This document shows positions 21,042-30,839 of a stretch of DNA of 40,818 nt, one piece after another. Below the pieces are notes generated by a model. That model was not told where the DNA came from and did not search any database. It worked only from the letters and a program-made list of their open reading frames with translations. Position 1 is the stretch's first letter. The number at the start of each line of letters is the position of its first letter. Source of the DNA: Gallionellaceae bacterium (lineage in GTDB: Bacteria > Pseudomonadota > Gammaproteobacteria > Burkholderiales > Gallionellaceae); assembly GCA_027448945.1 (NCBI GenBank), contig DAIDMQ010000004.1, positions 1 through 40,818 of the forward strand, written 5' to 3'. A program made the position numbers and the translations under genes.

Positions 21042-21923
21042 TCAGGGTTCTTGCTTGAGTAGACCGAAGCTGGTCGACTTACCCTGCTTGTCCTGACCTG
21101 CATAGATGGTCATGTGCGGGAACGGTATCTCAATATTAAGTGTATCGAATTCACGCTTGAGTCTGCCCAAGAAGGCGCGACGTACCGACCATTGCTCTAG
21201 GGAGACAGTCTTAAAGCGGCAACGCACCACCACGGCAGAGTCGCCCCAGTCTTGAACGCCGGCGACCTCCAAATCTTCAAGTATTTTGTCGCGGTAAGCG
21301 GGATCGTCACGCAGTTCTTTGGCGACCTTGAGCATGACGGCGCTGACTTCATCGATGTCTTCCCGGTAAGCGACGGTCACGTCTATGACCGCATAGCCAT
21401 AGCCACGCGACTTGTTGGTCACGGTGGTGATTAGTCCATTCGGCACGTAATGCACACTGCCTTCGTAATCTCGGAGCGCGATGTAGCGCAGGGTGATGTC
21501 TTCAACGAGTCCGGTCTTGCCGCAGACTTCGACCACGTCGCCCTGTCGTATCTGATTCTCCAACAACAGGAAGAAGCCATTGAAGTAGTCTTTAATGAGA
21601 CTCTGTGCACCAAAGCCCACCGCCAAGCCGACCACACCGGCAGCACCCAGGATGGGCGCGATGGAGATACCCAATTCACTGAGTACCAACATTCCAGAGA
21701 CTAAGGTAATCACTACCGTATCGATATAGCGGAACACGCGCGCCAGCGTTTCGATGCGGCGTTTGTCCTCTGCGGAATCGGCGCGGGCATTCATATAATT
21801 GCGCAACAACTTGATTAAACGGCGTGACACCATCATCACTAGCCAAGCCAAGATGAGAATCAGGAGGACGTGTAACAACTCTTTGGGTAGAGTGAGCAAC
21901 TCGGAAATGGTAGAGGTCGTCAT
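21042..21923 (-). CDS. mscS: Small-conductance mechanosensitive channel MscS
   Basis: A 293-residue MscS-family channel that releases solutes on hypo-osmotic shock. Three transmembrane helices are visible. The pore helix has the Gly/Ala packing pattern GAAGVVGLAVGFGAQSLIKDYFNGFF, shown here in pieces: GAAGVVGLAVG then FGAQSLIKDY. The beta domain follows with VEVCGKTGLVEDITLRYIAL and VPNGLITTVTNKS. Length is close to E. coli MscS (286). It is separated from the glycan operon by about 160 bases and is divergent from rluA. Confidence 0.93.
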   Translation of the reverse strand: MTTSTISELLTLPKELLHVLLILILAWLVMMVSRRLIKLLRNYMNARADSAEDKRRIETLARVFRYIDTVVITLVSGMLVLSELGISIAPILGAAGVVGLAVGFGAQSLIKDYFNGFFLLLENQIRQGDVVEVCGKTGLVEDITLRYIALRDYEGSVHYVPNGLITTVTNKSRGYGYAVIDVTVAYREDIDEVSAVMLKVAKELRDDPAYRDKILEDLEVAGVQDWGDSAVVVRCRFKTVSLEQWSVRRAFLGRLKREFDTLNIEIPFPHMTIYAGQDKQGKSTSFGLLKQEP

Positions 21924-22019
21924 GGTTTTCTTGGTGCCGTTACTAGGTGATTTCCGCGATTGTAGCGCATGCTTACACTGCCTACGCCCGACGAATTCTC
22001 ATAAACTTGAATAAGCACC

Positions 22020-22670
22020 ATGCCTGATTCATATCATCCACCCGCCGCAACCACGCTGGACTGCGTCTATCAGGACGAGCACCTATTGGTAGTGAACAAG
22101 CCGGCAGGTTTGCTTGCAGTGCCGGGACGAGGCGTGAGCAAACAGGACAGCTTGATCACGCGTATACAAGCGCAATTTCCCGATGCGCTGGTGGTACACC
22201 GCTTGGACATGGCGACTTCGGGCCTGATGATGTTCGCACGCGGGGCCGAGATGCAAAGCCGTTTCTCCAAGTTGTTCCGCGATCGTCAAATTGGGAAGCG
22301 CTATATCGCTGAAGTGGACGGTGTGTTGGCGCAGATCTGCGGTGAGATCGACTTGCCTATCGGCAGCGATTGGCCGAATCGCCCCAAGCAGAAAGTGAAT
22401 TTGGTCGAGGGTAAGCCATCACTTACGCAATATCGCTTGTTGTCTGTATCGGCAGAGCGCGGGACTAGTCGCGTCTCGCTAGAGCCTGTCACAGGGCGCA
22501 CCCATCAATTACGCGTTCATCTTGCCGCCATCGGCCATCCTATTTTGGGCGACCCTCTATATGGTGATGTGAGCAAATCCCCCCGTTTGCTGTTGCACGC
22601 AAGCAATTTGGGATTCAAACATCCAATCTCGGGTGTGCGCCTAGATTTGCAATCCGTGCCCGATTTTTAA
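22020..22670 (+). CDS. rluA: RluA-type pseudouridine synthase
   Basis: Converts uridine to pseudouridine in structured RNA. The 216-residue protein lacks an S4 domain and is close in length to E. coli RluA (219), which acts on 23S rRNA U746 and tRNA U32. The catalytic aspartate is D63 in VVHRLDMATSGLMMFA. VNKPAGLLAVPGRG and GRTHQLRVHLAAIGHPILGD are the other family motifs. Target specificity cannot be read from sequence alone; RluA is the best match by length and motif wording. Confidence 0.87.
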   Translation: MPDSYHPPAATTLDCVYQDEHLLVVNKPAGLLAVPGRGVSKQDSLITRIQAQFPDALVVHRLDMATSGLMMFARGAEMQSRFSKLFRDRQIGKRYIAEVDGVLAQICGEIDLPIGSDWPNRPKQKVNLVEGKPSLTQYRLLSVSAERGTSRVSLEPVTGRTHQLRVHLAAIGHPILGDPLYGDVSKSPRLLLHASNLGFKHPISGVRLDLQSVPDF

Positions 22671-22707
22671 GCTGAGAAGGGGTGTCCGCACAAGGCACGG
22701 CATCCGC

Positions 22708-22713
22708 TATAAT
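22708..22713 (+). promoter_or_regulatory. Candidate -10 box before the 134-residue membrane protein
   Basis: A perfect TATAAT lies 42 bases before the ATG at 22755, in the gap after rluA. No convincing -35 hexamer is seen at 16-18 bases upstream, so this is a tentative promoter. Confidence 0.45.
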
Positions 22714-22754
22714 CCACGCCCTTACAAATCGTACTCAATTACAGGATATACATA

Positions 22755-23159
22755 ATGCCCACAGCCAAGCGCGCCCTCTTCTACGGCGTGATATTTATCT
22801 CAGTGTTAGTGTTGGCTTTTGCCGCTTATATCTGGTTAGCGTTGAGCTGGGACTATGCCTCCGGCGAGCGCGCTGGCTATGTGCAAAAATTCTCCAAAAA
22901 AGGCTGGCTGTGCAAGACTTGGGAGGGCGAATTGGCCCTGATCACTTTGCCGGGTGCTGTGCCCGAGAAGTTCGAATTCACGGTGAGGGACGATAATGTG
23001 GCAGCAGACATCAGTCGCTTGGTCGGTACGCGTGCCATGTTGCACTACGAACAACACAAGGGCTTGCCAGGCAGTTGCTTCGGCGATACCGAATATTTTG
23101 TCACCGCGATCAGGCCGGTGGAATTAAAGGGAACTAGTACGGATCTTGTTGTCCATTGA
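22755..23159 (+). CDS. Conserved small membrane-anchored protein of unknown function
   Basis: A 134-residue protein with one N-terminal transmembrane helix (about 9-30) and a soluble domain with cysteines in GWLCKTWEGE and LPGSCFGDTEYF. The part after the helix (ERAGYVQKFSKKGWLCKTWEGELAL) resembles small hypothetical proteins common in betaproteobacteria, but I cannot assign a function. The likely location is the inner membrane facing the periplasm. An AGGA ribosome binding site precedes the ATG. It lies 59 bases before the Tim44-like gene. Confidence 0.8.
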   Translation: MPTAKRALFYGVIFISVLVLAFAAYIWLALSWDYASGERAGYVQKFSKKGWLCKTWEGELALITLPGAVPEKFEFTVRDDNVAADISRLVGTRAMLHYEQHKGLPGSCFGDTEYFVTAIRPVELKGTSTDLVVH

Positions 23160-23218
23160 TACCCGCTACAGAGTGTGTGCCGAATATTTCGGCCCGATAT
23201 GAATTTTAAGAGGAAGCC

Positions 23219-24061
23219 ATGAACAAATTTTTGACACTATTAATGATCACTTTGACCAGTTTGAGTTTGTTGGCAACAACAGCAGAAGCCAAGCGTTTCG
23301 GCGGTGGTGGCAGTTTCGGTAAACAACGCACCATGACGCCTCAGGCTGCGCCTAAAGCACCGGCAGCTGCCCCATCTGCTGCTCCGGGTGCGGCGCCAGC
23401 GGCCAAGCCGGGTAACAAATGGTTGGGCCCGCTGGCGGGTCTGGCGATAGGCGCGGGTCTGGCGGCAATGTTCGCGCATTTTGGTTTGGGTGAAGGCATG
23501 GGCACTTTGTTGATGATCATGCTGGTGATAGGTGCGGTGATGTTGTTGGTATCCATGTTGCGTCGTAAAGCGCAACAACCAGCGATGCAATATGCGGGTG
23601 CTGCACAATATGCAGGCAGCACCGTACCGGCAAGCACCTTGGCGGGTGGTGCAGATTATGTACCCGGCCAGGCCAAGAATATCCCGGCCGATTTCCCGGT
23701 CGAGAGCTTCCTGCGCAGCGCCAAGACTTCTTTCATCCGCTTGCAGGCAGCCAATGACCGCAAGGACTTGAACGACATCCGCGAATACACCACGCCCGAG
23801 ATGTATGCCGAGATATCCATGCAGTTGCAGGAACGTGGCGATGCGGCTCAGAAGACGGATGTGGTCACTATCAACGCTGAGTTGCTGGAAGTCGCCCACG
23901 AAGGTGATATGGCGATTGCCAGCGTGCGCTTCACTGGCAGCTTGACCGAGAACAACGGCGCACCGGATGCGGTTGACGAGATCTGGCATGTGCAAAAAGA
24001 TATGCGCGACAACAAGGCGGTCTGGTTGCTTGCAGGCATCCAGCAGACTGAGCTGGAATAA
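23219..24061 (+). CDS. Tim44-like domain protein
   Basis: A 280-residue exported or membrane protein. After a signal (to about residue 24, TTAEA) come KRFGGGGSFG, the Gly-rich start typical of bacterial Tim44-like proteins, and an Ala/Pro low-complexity linker. Two hydrophobic helices follow (about 73-115). The C-terminal Tim44-like domain (about 155-280) has FPVESFLRSAKTSFIRLQAA and the EIWHVQKD..WLLAGIQQ end. The bacterial role is unclear; the fold resembles the domain of mitochondrial import factor Tim44. It is followed within four bases by ubiJ, as in many betaproteobacteria. Confidence 0.92.
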   Translation: MNKFLTLLMITLTSLSLLATTAEAKRFGGGGSFGKQRTMTPQAAPKAPAAAPSAAPGAAPAAKPGNKWLGPLAGLAIGAGLAAMFAHFGLGEGMGTLLMIMLVIGAVMLLVSMLRRKAQQPAMQYAGAAQYAGSTVPASTLAGGADYVPGQAKNIPADFPVESFLRSAKTSFIRLQAANDRKDLNDIREYTTPEMYAEISMQLQERGDAAQKTDVVTINAELLEVAHEGDMAIASVRFTGSLTENNGAPDAVDEIWHVQKDMRDNKAVWLLAGIQQTELE

Positions 24062-24064
24062 GTC

Positions 24065-24640
24065 ATGTTCGCTCAGCCTTCTGCAGCCGCGCTTAACCAT
24101 TTGCTCGCGCAGAATAGCTGGTCACAACCCAGATTGCTGCGCTTTGCAGGTAAGACGGTGCGATTCAATGTCGCACCGTTTTCTTTTGCCTACATCATCT
24201 TGAGCGACGCGAGTCTGCAGGCAAGTGATCGTTCTGCATCGGCAGATGTGGAGTTGACTATCGCGCCTTCTTTGATACCGCGTTTGCTGGCCAAGGACGA
24301 GACTGCACGTAACGCCATACAGACCCGGGGTGATGCCGCCCTGCTGGCCGAGATATTTTATCTGTCCCAGAACCTGCGTTGGGATGCGGCAGAAGACCTC
24401 AGCAAAGTCACCGGGGATATTGCTGCGGAACGCATCGTGAGCACTGTACAAAACAGCCATGCTCAACTCAACGATGGTGTGCTGCACTTGTCGCAAGCTG
24501 CTGCGGAATATTGGACAGAGGAGCGTCCCTTGTTAGCCAAGCCTGCACAATTGACCAAATTCTCCGGCGCGGTCGATGACTTGCGCGATGATGTGGCACG
24601 GTTGGCCGCGCGTGTCCAACGACTGACGGACAAAAAATAA
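24065..24640 (+). CDS. ubiJ: Ubiquinone biosynthesis accessory factor UbiJ
   Basis: UbiJ is an SCP2-domain lipid-binding protein that, with UbiK, organises the soluble complex for the later steps of ubiquinone synthesis. The 191-residue protein begins [27 protein letters not shown] and contains the SCP2-like core ([49 protein letters not shown]). The C-terminal amphipathic helix is [18 protein letters not shown]. The immediate coupling to ubiB supports the call; ubiE lies elsewhere in this window. Confidence 0.93.
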   Translation: MFAQPSAAALNHLLAQNSWSQPRLLRFAGKTVRFNVAPFSFAYIILSDASLQASDRSASADVELTIAPSLIPRLLAKDETARNAIQTRGDAALLAEIFYLSQNLRWDAAEDLSKVTGDIAAERIVSTVQNSHAQLNDGVLHLSQAAAEYWTEERPLLAKPAQLTKFSGAVDDLRDDVARLAARVQRLTDKK

Positions 24641-24641
24641 C

Positions 24642-26159
24642 ATGCGCATCTTTCGCCTGTTCAAAATCATCTTTGTCGTTCTGCGCTTCGGTTTGGACGA
24701 ATTCCTGTTGTCGCACGAGCGGGTTCGCTGGTTGCGCGTGCTGCTCGATATCCTGCTGTTCTTCCGCAGCACTAGTCGTCCGCGAGCCGTGCGTCTGCGT
24801 TTGGCGCTTGAGAATCTGGGCCCTATCTTTGTCAAGTTCGGTCAGATGCTGTCCACCCGCCGCGACCTGATGCCGACCGACATCGCCGATGAATTGGCGA
24901 AGCTGCAAGACCAAGTGCCGCCCTTCCCCTCTGCGCAAGCGATACAGATATTGCAGGTCAACTATGGCCGTCAGCTGAGTGAGGTGTTCCAAAGTTTCGA
25001 GGAGCAACCGGTCGCCAGTGCTTCTGTCGCGCAAGTCCATTTCGCGGTGTTGCCAGACGGCAGGCACGCTGCAGTAAAGATATTGCGTCCCGGAATTAAG
25101 CGTGTCATCGAGCATGACATCGCCTTGCTCAAAGTCGCAGCAGACTTGATGGAGAAGCTGTGGTCCGATGGTCGCCGCCTCAAGCCCAAGCTGGTGGTGA
25201 ATGAATTTGAGAAGTATCTCAATGACGAGTTGGATCTGAGTCGCGAGGCCGCCAATGCCAGCCAGCTCAAACGCAACTTTGCCAATTCCAAGTTGTTGCT
25301 GGTGCCCGAGATGTATTGGGATTTTTGCAGCTCCGAAGTGATGGTGATGGAGCGCATGTACGGCACGCCGGTGAACCAAGTGGAGAATTTGCGTAACGCG
25401 GGCGTGAATATCTCCAAGCTGGCTTCTGATGGTGTCGAGATCTTCTACACTCAAGTGTTCCGCGATGGTTTCTTCCACGCCGATATGCACCCTGGCAACG
25501 TGCAAGTCGCGAGTGACGGCCAATATATCGCGTTGGATTTCGGCATCATGGGCACACTCACCGACAGCGACAAACATTATCTTGCGCAGAACTTCATCGC
25601 TTTCTTCCGCCGCGATTACAAGCGTGTCGCCGAAGTACATATTGAATCGGGCTGGGCACCTGCGGACACGCGCGTGGATGAGCTGGAAGCCGCGATACGC
25701 GCGGTTTGCGAACCGATCTTCGATAAGCCCTTGCGCGAGGTTTCGTTTGGCAAAGTGCTGCTGCGCCTGTTCCAAACTTCACGTCGCTTCGGAATCGAAA
25801 TTCAACCGCAATTAGTTTTGCTGCAAAAGACCTTGCTCAACATCGAAGGTCTGGGTCTGCAACTCGATCCCGAGCTAGACCTGTGGAAGACCGCAAAACC
25901 GTGGCTGGAACGCTGGATGAGTGAGCAAGTCGGTTGGCGCGGCCTGCTCAAATCTTTGAAACAAGAAGCCCCGCATTACTTCACCCTGATCCCGCAGTTG
26001 CCGCGCTTGTTGCATCAGCGTCTGCACGAAAAAAATTCCCGCGCCGAGATGGATAACACCCTGCGGCAACTGTTGGTGCAACAAAAACGCCGCAACGCTT
26101 TGTTGATGGTTATCGTGTTGATATTACTGCTGCAGATGGCCAGCGTGATGTTCGCCTGA
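24642..26159 (+). CDS. ubiB: Ubiquinone biosynthesis protein kinase-like UbiB
   Basis: ADCK/UbiB family atypical kinase-like ATPase needed for ubiquinone synthesis. The 505-residue protein has the invariant KxGQ motif ([17 protein letters not shown]65-Q68), the Ala-rich nucleotide loop ([14 protein letters not shown]), the lysine strand AAVKILRPG, the catalytic segment [11 protein letters not shown] and the metal-binding DFG in [10 protein letters not shown]. The C-terminus carries the usual hydrophobic anchor. One base separates it from ubiJ. It ends at a strong terminator. Confidence 0.96.
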   Translation: MRIFRLFKIIFVVLRFGLDEFLLSHERVRWLRVLLDILLFFRSTSRPRAVRLRLALENLGPIFVKFGQMLSTRRDLMPTDIADELAKLQDQVPPFPSAQAIQILQVNYGRQLSEVFQSFEEQPVASASVAQVHFAVLPDGRHAAVKILRPGIKRVIEHDIALLKVAADLMEKLWSDGRRLKPKLVVNEFEKYLNDELDLSREAANASQLKRNFANSKLLLVPEMYWDFCSSEVMVMERMYGTPVNQVENLRNAGVNISKLASDGVEIFYTQVFRDGFFHADMHPGNVQVASDGQYIALDFGIMGTLTDSDKHYLAQNFIAFFRRDYKRVAEVHIESGWAPADTRVDELEAAIRAVCEPIFDKPLREVSFGKVLLRLFQTSRRFGIEIQPQLVLLQKTLLNIEGLGLQLDPELDLWKTAKPWLERWMSEQVGWRGLLKSLKQEAPHYFTLIPQLPRLLHQRLHEKNSRAEMDNTLRQLLVQQKRRNALLMVIVLILLLQMASVMFA

Positions 26160-26180
26160 GATTACAGCGATGTCCCCTAG

Positions 26181-26207
26181 AAAATGCCCGCATCGCGGGC
26201 ATTTTTT
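26181..26207. terminator. Bidirectional intrinsic terminator
   Basis: ATGCCCGC and GCGGGCAT form a perfect stem around ATC, flanked by AAAA on the left and six T on the right. It therefore works for ubiB on the plus strand and for the small gene ending at 26206 on the minus strand. Confidence 0.92.
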
Positions 26208-26391
26208 ATTCTGCCCGGTTGCATCCGTGCCGAAGCCGTGAAATGAAATTGGTTACCAAGGTATAACCGGTCGTAGGCCAGGTGAAGTCACTCTGCGCTT
26301 CCTTGTTGAATGGCAGGTCTTCGTTGAGATGCAGTTGGGATATGTACTCCGGAGGTACGGAGTAGAGCAAACCCGAAGAAAAATTTTCCAT
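26206..26391 (-). CDS. Small protein of unknown function (61 residues)
   Basis: The product is 61 residues with no signal or transmembrane helix and no family I recognise. The first part (MENFSSGLLYSVPPEYISQL) and the C-terminus (FISRLRHGCNRAE) show no repeats. It is believed real because an AGGAGG ribosome binding site sits six bases before the ATG, a near-consensus promoter lies upstream on the same strand, and it ends in a bidirectional terminator shared with ubiB. A palindrome over the expected transcription start suggests regulation. Confidence 0.65.
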   Translation of the reverse strand: MENFSSGLLYSVPPEYISQLHLNEDLPFNKEAQSDFTWPTTGYTLVTNFISRLRHGCNRAE

Positions 26392-26447
26392 TTATGGCCT
26401 CCTGTCGAGTGAGCCACCGAGTCGGCGACCTACACTACTAAAACGGT

Positions 26448-26460
26448 ATATACGATATAT
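26448..26460. promoter_or_regulatory. Operator-like palindrome
   Basis: ATATA and TATAT form perfect arms around CGA. It lies just downstream of the -10 box of the minus-strand promoter, where a repressor would block the small gene. The protein that binds it is unknown. Confidence 0.45.
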
Positions 26461-26465
26461 GCAGT

Positions 26466-26492
26466 TTTATAGATGGTTGAGTATTTTGTCAA
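26466..26492 (-). promoter_or_regulatory. Sigma-70 type promoter of the small minus-strand gene
   Basis: Read on the minus strand: TTGACA (26492-26487), a 15-base spacer, then TATAAA (26471-26466). The -35 is perfect and the -10 is five of six, with a slightly short spacer. It lies about 75 bases before the ATG at 26391. Confidence 0.7.
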
Positions 26493-26824
26493 ACTATTTT
26501 TAATCAGGACCGTCAGACGAAAAAAGGCGAACATTAATCTGAGGAGGAAATAAGATTAAGGAGTTAAGAATACAAGATCAACATTGCTGCGCACCATTAT
26601 CGGTAGATAGTATGGCCACACTCAATGGCAAGATACCGTATTATGTATGGGGATATTGTCGGTATATCGGCGTGGCGGAGTCCCGCAAAGTGAGCCCCCC
26701 CGTATGCAATTCACCGCTTGGCAGACGAGTAACATGGTGAATATTGGTGGAATGCCGAGAAGTAAATTCAAGGCTTACCGCAGATATTTTTTAATTATTT
26801 TTATCAGGCTAACTAGCGCTACTC
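26493..26824. other. AT-rich intergenic stretch before the GGDEF-EAL gene
   Basis: Together with the promoter region above, this makes a 433-base gap without a convincing gene. It is richer in A and T than its surroundings, with short repeated words such as CGGTATAT. No clear promoter, terminator or known RNA motif was recognised on the plus strand. It must hold the promoter of the GGDEF-EAL gene. Confidence 0.5.
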
Positions 26825-28876
26825 ATGACGAAATTATTCGGGTTGGCCAAACAAATTTCACTTGGCAAGTTGCTCATAGTGCTGTCCTCGGTGGCGCTGA
26901 TAATTGCCTTTGTTCTGATTTTCAGCCTGTCTGGCATTTTGCGGGATCGTGCGATTCACCAACTCGCGCGCGAAGATGCGCAGCAAACCTCCAGACTGGT
27001 ATTCCAATCACTCTATTCAACCATGCGCAAGGGTTGGAATAAAGCCGACATTAACGAAAATATCAACCGCCTCAACGAAGCCATGCCGGGCATGCGAATT
27101 CGCATTTGGCGTGACACCGTGGTATCTGCCCAGTTTGGCGAAATGCCCGGCGAGTCGAAGACAATCGCCCTGGACCCCGATCTCGATGCCGCACTCGTGG
27201 ATGGCAAGGATCGTTTGCTCTATCCCGACAAGCACTCTATCCGCTATCTCTATCCGGTACGCGCAAAACAGGAATGTTTGGTTTGCCATACCCAATCTTA
27301 TGTGGGGGCGGTGCACGGTGTAATTGATATAACCTACCCCATAACCCAGCTGAAGGTTTCATTTGATCAGGTTCTTAATACGGTTATTGGCTATACCCTG
27401 CTGATCATCGCGCTGTCGTTTTTGCTGTTGTACTTCAAGTTACGCAAACTGGTGGCGCAACCGTTGGCGGAGTTGGTCGCCGTCATGCAATCTGTGACGC
27501 AAAACATGGATCTGAGTCGTCGTGTTAAAGGTGTGCACCTGGTTACGGAGTTGCGCCGCCTGACTGAATATTTCAACCATTTGCTGGGTGCGATACAGGA
27601 GTACAGCCAGCAACTGGAGGAGATGTCTGTGCGGGACCCGCTCACCGGCTTATACAACCGTCGCAGGTTTGAGGAATTCTTGGAGTATGAGGTGGATCGC
27701 GGACGACGTCACAATCATCCTTTCTCACTGATCATGATTGACCTGGATGACTTCAAATTTATCAACGACACCTACGGTCACCCGGTTGGCGATCTTGCCC
27801 TAAAAACGTTATCGATGATGCTCGAGGGCGGATTGCGCAAAGGCGACTTGATGGCACGGCTGGGCGGTGACGAGTTCGCCATCATTCTGCCGGAAACACC
27901 CGCAGCCAACGGCCTGTTGGTCGCACAAAAGCTGCACGAGACCATGCGCAAAACCCCGATCACACTGCCAGTGGGTAACGTAACGCTGTCAGCCAGTTTC
28001 AGTGTGGTCAACTACCCTGATAACGGCGAGAATACGAAAATGCTGCTTACCGCCATGGATGTGCTTCTATACAAGGCAAAGCGTAGCGGCAAAAATCAGG
28101 TACTGACCGCCCATGCGGGTGATGACAACAGCGTCATGGTAATTTTCAAACAGGGTGAATACCTGCGCCGTGCATTAACCGAAGACCGCGTAGAGGCTCA
28201 TCTGCAACCAATCGTCAGCGTGGCTGATGGCAGTATCATGGCCTATGAGGCACTGGCTCGCATCCGCGATGGGGAAAAGATATTGTCCGCAGGTGAGTTC
28301 ATCGAAGCCGCTTCCGAGCTTGGTATGATCAAGGAATTCGATCAGCGTGTATTCGACAAAGGCTTGCAACACATTGCCATGATTTCAGTAAAAAACCCTC
28401 AGGCCAAAATATTCTTCAATCTGTCATCGTTCAGTTTCCGTGATACTGAATGGATGCTGTCCATACCGGCACAAATTGAGGCTCGTGGCATCGCCTGTAA
28501 TCGGGTGGTGCTTGAAGTCACCGAACGCGAGGCGCTACCCAACATCAATGAAGTGCGTAATATCATCGAAGCCTTGCACAAGCATGGTCTGCAGTTCGCT
28601 CTGGATGATTTTGGCAGCGGTTTTTCCTCGTTCCTCTACCTCAAGTATCTGCCCGTTGATTATCTTAAGATAGAGGGCAGTTTCGTTCAGAACATGGCTG
28701 TCGATCCCCGTGACCGTATCATGGTGCGGCATATTCACGAAGTGGCGCAGGAGTTCGGCATGAAGACGATTGCCGAATTTGTCGAGGATGAAATAACGGC
28801 CAAATTACTCGCAGAAATTGGCGTGTGTTGTGCACAAGGCTATTTCTACGGACACGCGAAACTTCCGGAAAGTTGA
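26825..28876 (+). CDS. GGDEF-EAL protein with periplasmic heme c-type sensor
   Basis: A 683-residue inner-membrane protein for c-di-GMP turnover. Order: transmembrane helix (about 15-37); periplasmic domain with a c-type heme motif CLVCH (151-155) inside a DUF3365/Tll0287-like context (VRAKQECLVCH.. GVIDITYP); second helix (about 188-204); HAMP-like linker; GGDEF domain with intact GGDEF (347-351) and inhibitory site RKGD (338-341); EAL domain with EAL (474-476), NLS, EVTE, DDFGSG, K614 and CAQGY. The usual KID triplet reads KIE. Both enzymatic domains look intact, so it may synthesise and degrade c-di-GMP in response to redox state or a heme ligand. Only a weak ribosome binding site is visible. 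Confidence 0.9.
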   Translation: MTKLFGLAKQISLGKLLIVLSSVALIIAFVLIFSLSGILRDRAIHQLAREDAQQTSRLVFQSLYSTMRKGWNKADINENINRLNEAMPGMRIRIWRDTVVSAQFGEMPGESKTIALDPDLDAALVDGKDRLLYPDKHSIRYLYPVRAKQECLVCHTQSYVGAVHGVIDITYPITQLKVSFDQVLNTVIGYTLLIIALSFLLLYFKLRKLVAQPLAELVAVMQSVTQNMDLSRRVKGVHLVTELRRLTEYFNHLLGAIQEYSQQLEEMSVRDPLTGLYNRRRFEEFLEYEVDRGRRHNHPFSLIMIDLDDFKFINDTYGHPVGDLALKTLSMMLEGGLRKGDLMARLGGDEFAIILPETPAANGLLVAQKLHETMRKTPITLPVGNVTLSASFSVVNYPDNGENTKMLLTAMDVLLYKAKRSGKNQVLTAHAGDDNSVMVIFKQGEYLRRALTEDRVEAHLQPIVSVADGSIMAYEALARIRDGEKILSAGEFIEAASELGMIKEFDQRVFDKGLQHIAMISVKNPQAKIFFNLSSFSFRDTEWMLSIPAQIEARGIACNRVVLEVTEREALPNINEVRNIIEALHKHGLQFALDDFGSGFSSFLYLKYLPVDYLKIEGSFVQNMAVDPRDRIMVRHIHEVAQEFGMKTIAEFVEDEITAKLLAEIGVCCAQGYFYGHAKLPES

Positions 28877-28955
28877 AAATTTATCTGATTGTCCTTCTAT
28901 TTCGGCATGGGCATGCTCAAATATCAGGACAACACGATCAAGCCATTAATCTACA

Positions 28956-30782
28956 TTACTCAACCGTAACCGATTTGGCCAAGTTGCGCGGCTTGTCCAC
29001 ATCGGTACCCTTTTGCAGGGCCACGTAATACGACAGCAGTTGCAATGGGATGGTGTGCAGGATGGGGCTGAGCAGACCCGCATGTTCAGGCATCTGGATA
29101 ATGTGTATGCCGTCTGCTTCTGCAATGTGCGTATTGGCATCGGCGAACACGAACAACTCACCGCCGCGCGCACGGACTTCCTGCAGATTGGACTTCAATT
29201 TTTCCAGCAAGGCATCATTTGGTGCGACTGAGATCACCGGCATGTCTTTATCTACCAGTGCCAGCGGACCGTGTTTGAGTTCGCCGGCAGGGTAAGCTTC
29301 GGCGTGGATGTAGGAGATCTCTTTGAGTTTGAGTGAGCCTTCCATCGCGATGGGGTAATGCATGCCGCGACCCAGGAATAGCGCATTGTTTTTGTTGGCG
29401 AACTGTTCGGCCAGTTTGGCGATGATGGGCTCGAGATCCAACACTTTTTGCACCGCGCTAGGCAGGTGACGCAGATCGTGCAGGTATGCACTTTCCTTTT
29501 CCTTGCTAAGACGACCACGTTGCTTGGCGAGTACTAATGTCAGCAGGAACAATGCGGCCAATTGTGTAGTGAAGGCTTTTGTCGATGCAACACCAATCTC
29601 GGGGCCCGCACGGGTCAGCAGACGCAGTTTGCACAAACGAACCAAAGCGCTTTCAGCCACGTTACAGATTGCCAGTGTGTATGTGTGGCCCAGTGATTTG
29701 GCGTGGTTAAGTGCAGCTTGGGTATCGGCGGTCTCGCCCGATTGTGAGATCACCACGACCAGTGCGCGGGGGTTGGGCACGCTGGTACGGTAGCGATATT
29801 CGCTGGCGACTTCGACAGTGCAAGCGATGCCAGCAACCTCTTCCAGCCAGTATCGTGCAACTAGGCCGGAGTGATAGCTGGTACCGCATGCCAAGATCAG
29901 CACGTGGTTTACGTCGGCGAAGATGTCATTGGCTTCTGCGCCGAAAATGCCGGGTACCAGGGATTGGGTGTTACATACGGATTCCAGTGTGTCTGCCAAC
30001 GCCTGGGGTTGCTCGTGTATCTCCTTCTGCATGTAGTGACGATACTGGCCCAGCTGCACGCTCTCGTTGCTCATCTCACTTTCAACCACGGGACGGGACA
30101 CCTCTGCACCACTCGCATCGTAGATCTGATATTGCTTCCGCTCCAGTTGCACGACATCGCCTTCTTCCAGATACACGACTCTGCGCGTGACAGGGAGCAA
30201 GGCCGAGACATCGGATGCGATGAAGTGCTCTTCTATGCCTATACCTAACAATAGTGGGCTGCCGCGTCTGGCGCAGATCAGCGTGTCGGGTGCATCACTG
30301 GCGATCACGCCGATGGCATAAGCACCAGTCAGTTCCTTCAATGAGATTTGAGTCGCTGCCAACAGACTGACGCCAGCAACATAATGGCTGTGTACTAGAT
30401 GAGCGATGACCTCGGTGTCGGTATCGGAAGTAAAGACATAGCCGGCTGCCGTGAGTTTGGCACGCAATTCTTCGTAGTTCTCGATGATGCCGTTGTGTAC
30501 CACGGCGATCTTGTCCTTACTCATGTGCGGATGAGCGTTGCGCTCTGAGGGTACGCCATGCGTAGCCCAGCGGGTATGCGCGATACCAATCTGACCATTG
30601 GTGTTAGCACTCTTCAGCGTTAGGTCTGCCACGCGTCCAGTACTGCGCTGACGTTCCAGTCTGCCATCTTGGATGACGACCAGACCAGCCGAGTCATAAC
30701 CGCGATATTCCAAGCGTTGCAGACCCTCCAGTAGGATAGGTACGACGTTACGTTCAGTTACTCCACCGACAATTCCACACAT
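28956..30782 (-). CDS. glmS: Glutamine-fructose-6-phosphate aminotransferase
   Basis: Makes glucosamine-6-phosphate from fructose-6-phosphate and glutamine, the entry step to UDP-GlcNAc for peptidoglycan and LPS. The 608-residue protein starts MCGIVGG, with the N-terminal nucleophile Cys2 of the glutaminase domain, followed by [14 protein letters not shown] and [12 protein letters not shown]. The two SIS sugar-isomerase domains carry ACGTSYHSG and SQSGETADT. The C-terminus ends LAKSVTVE, as usual. It follows glmU on the same strand after 57 bases. No glmS ribozyme was seen or expected in this group. Confidence 0.98.
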   Translation of the reverse strand: MCGIVGGVTERNVVPILLEGLQRLEYRGYDSAGLVVIQDGRLERQRSTGRVADLTLKSANTNGQIGIAHTRWATHGVPSERNAHPHMSKDKIAVVHNGIIENYEELRAKLTAAGYVFTSDTDTEVIAHLVHSHYVAGVSLLAATQISLKELTGAYAIGVIASDAPDTLICARRGSPLLLGIGIEEHFIASDVSALLPVTRRVVYLEEGDVVQLERKQYQIYDASGAEVSRPVVESEMSNESVQLGQYRHYMQKEIHEQPQALADTLESVCNTQSLVPGIFGAEANDIFADVNHVLILACGTSYHSGLVARYWLEEVAGIACTVEVASEYRYRTSVPNPRALVVVISQSGETADTQAALNHAKSLGHTYTLAICNVAESALVRLCKLRLLTRAGPEIGVASTKAFTTQLAALFLLTLVLAKQRGRLSKEKESAYLHDLRHLPSAVQKVLDLEPIIAKLAEQFANKNNALFLGRGMHYPIAMEGSLKLKEISYIHAEAYPAGELKHGPLALVDKDMPVISVAPNDALLEKLKSNLQEVRARGGELFVFADANTHIAEADGIHIIQMPEHAGLLSPILHTIPLQLLSYYVALQKGTDVDKPRNLAKSVTVE

Positions 30783-30839
30783 AATCTAACCCCAAATAAT
30801 CTACCACGTGATTCGATAGCCGCGTTGCGCGGTGCTGTT

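Noticed and set aside
23240..24100. 286-codon minus-strand open frame
   Set aside because: Shadow of the Tim44-like gene, whose signal peptide, helices and domain are convincing.
24468..25775. 435-codon minus-strand open frame
   Set aside because: It lies antisense to ubiJ and ubiB, which are clearly real. Its translation is rich in His, Gln and Arg with no family motif.
26411..26430. Resemblance of GCCACCGAGTCGGCG to the 3' hairpin of Streptococcus Cas9 tracrRNA
   Set aside because: Only about ten bases match, there is no anti-repeat, and it lies in the leader of an unrelated small gene; chance similarity.
28956..30839. glmS ribozyme or small-RNA control of glmS
   Set aside because: The 57-base gap before glmS is too short and has no ribozyme core; the ribozyme is typical of Gram-positive bacteria.
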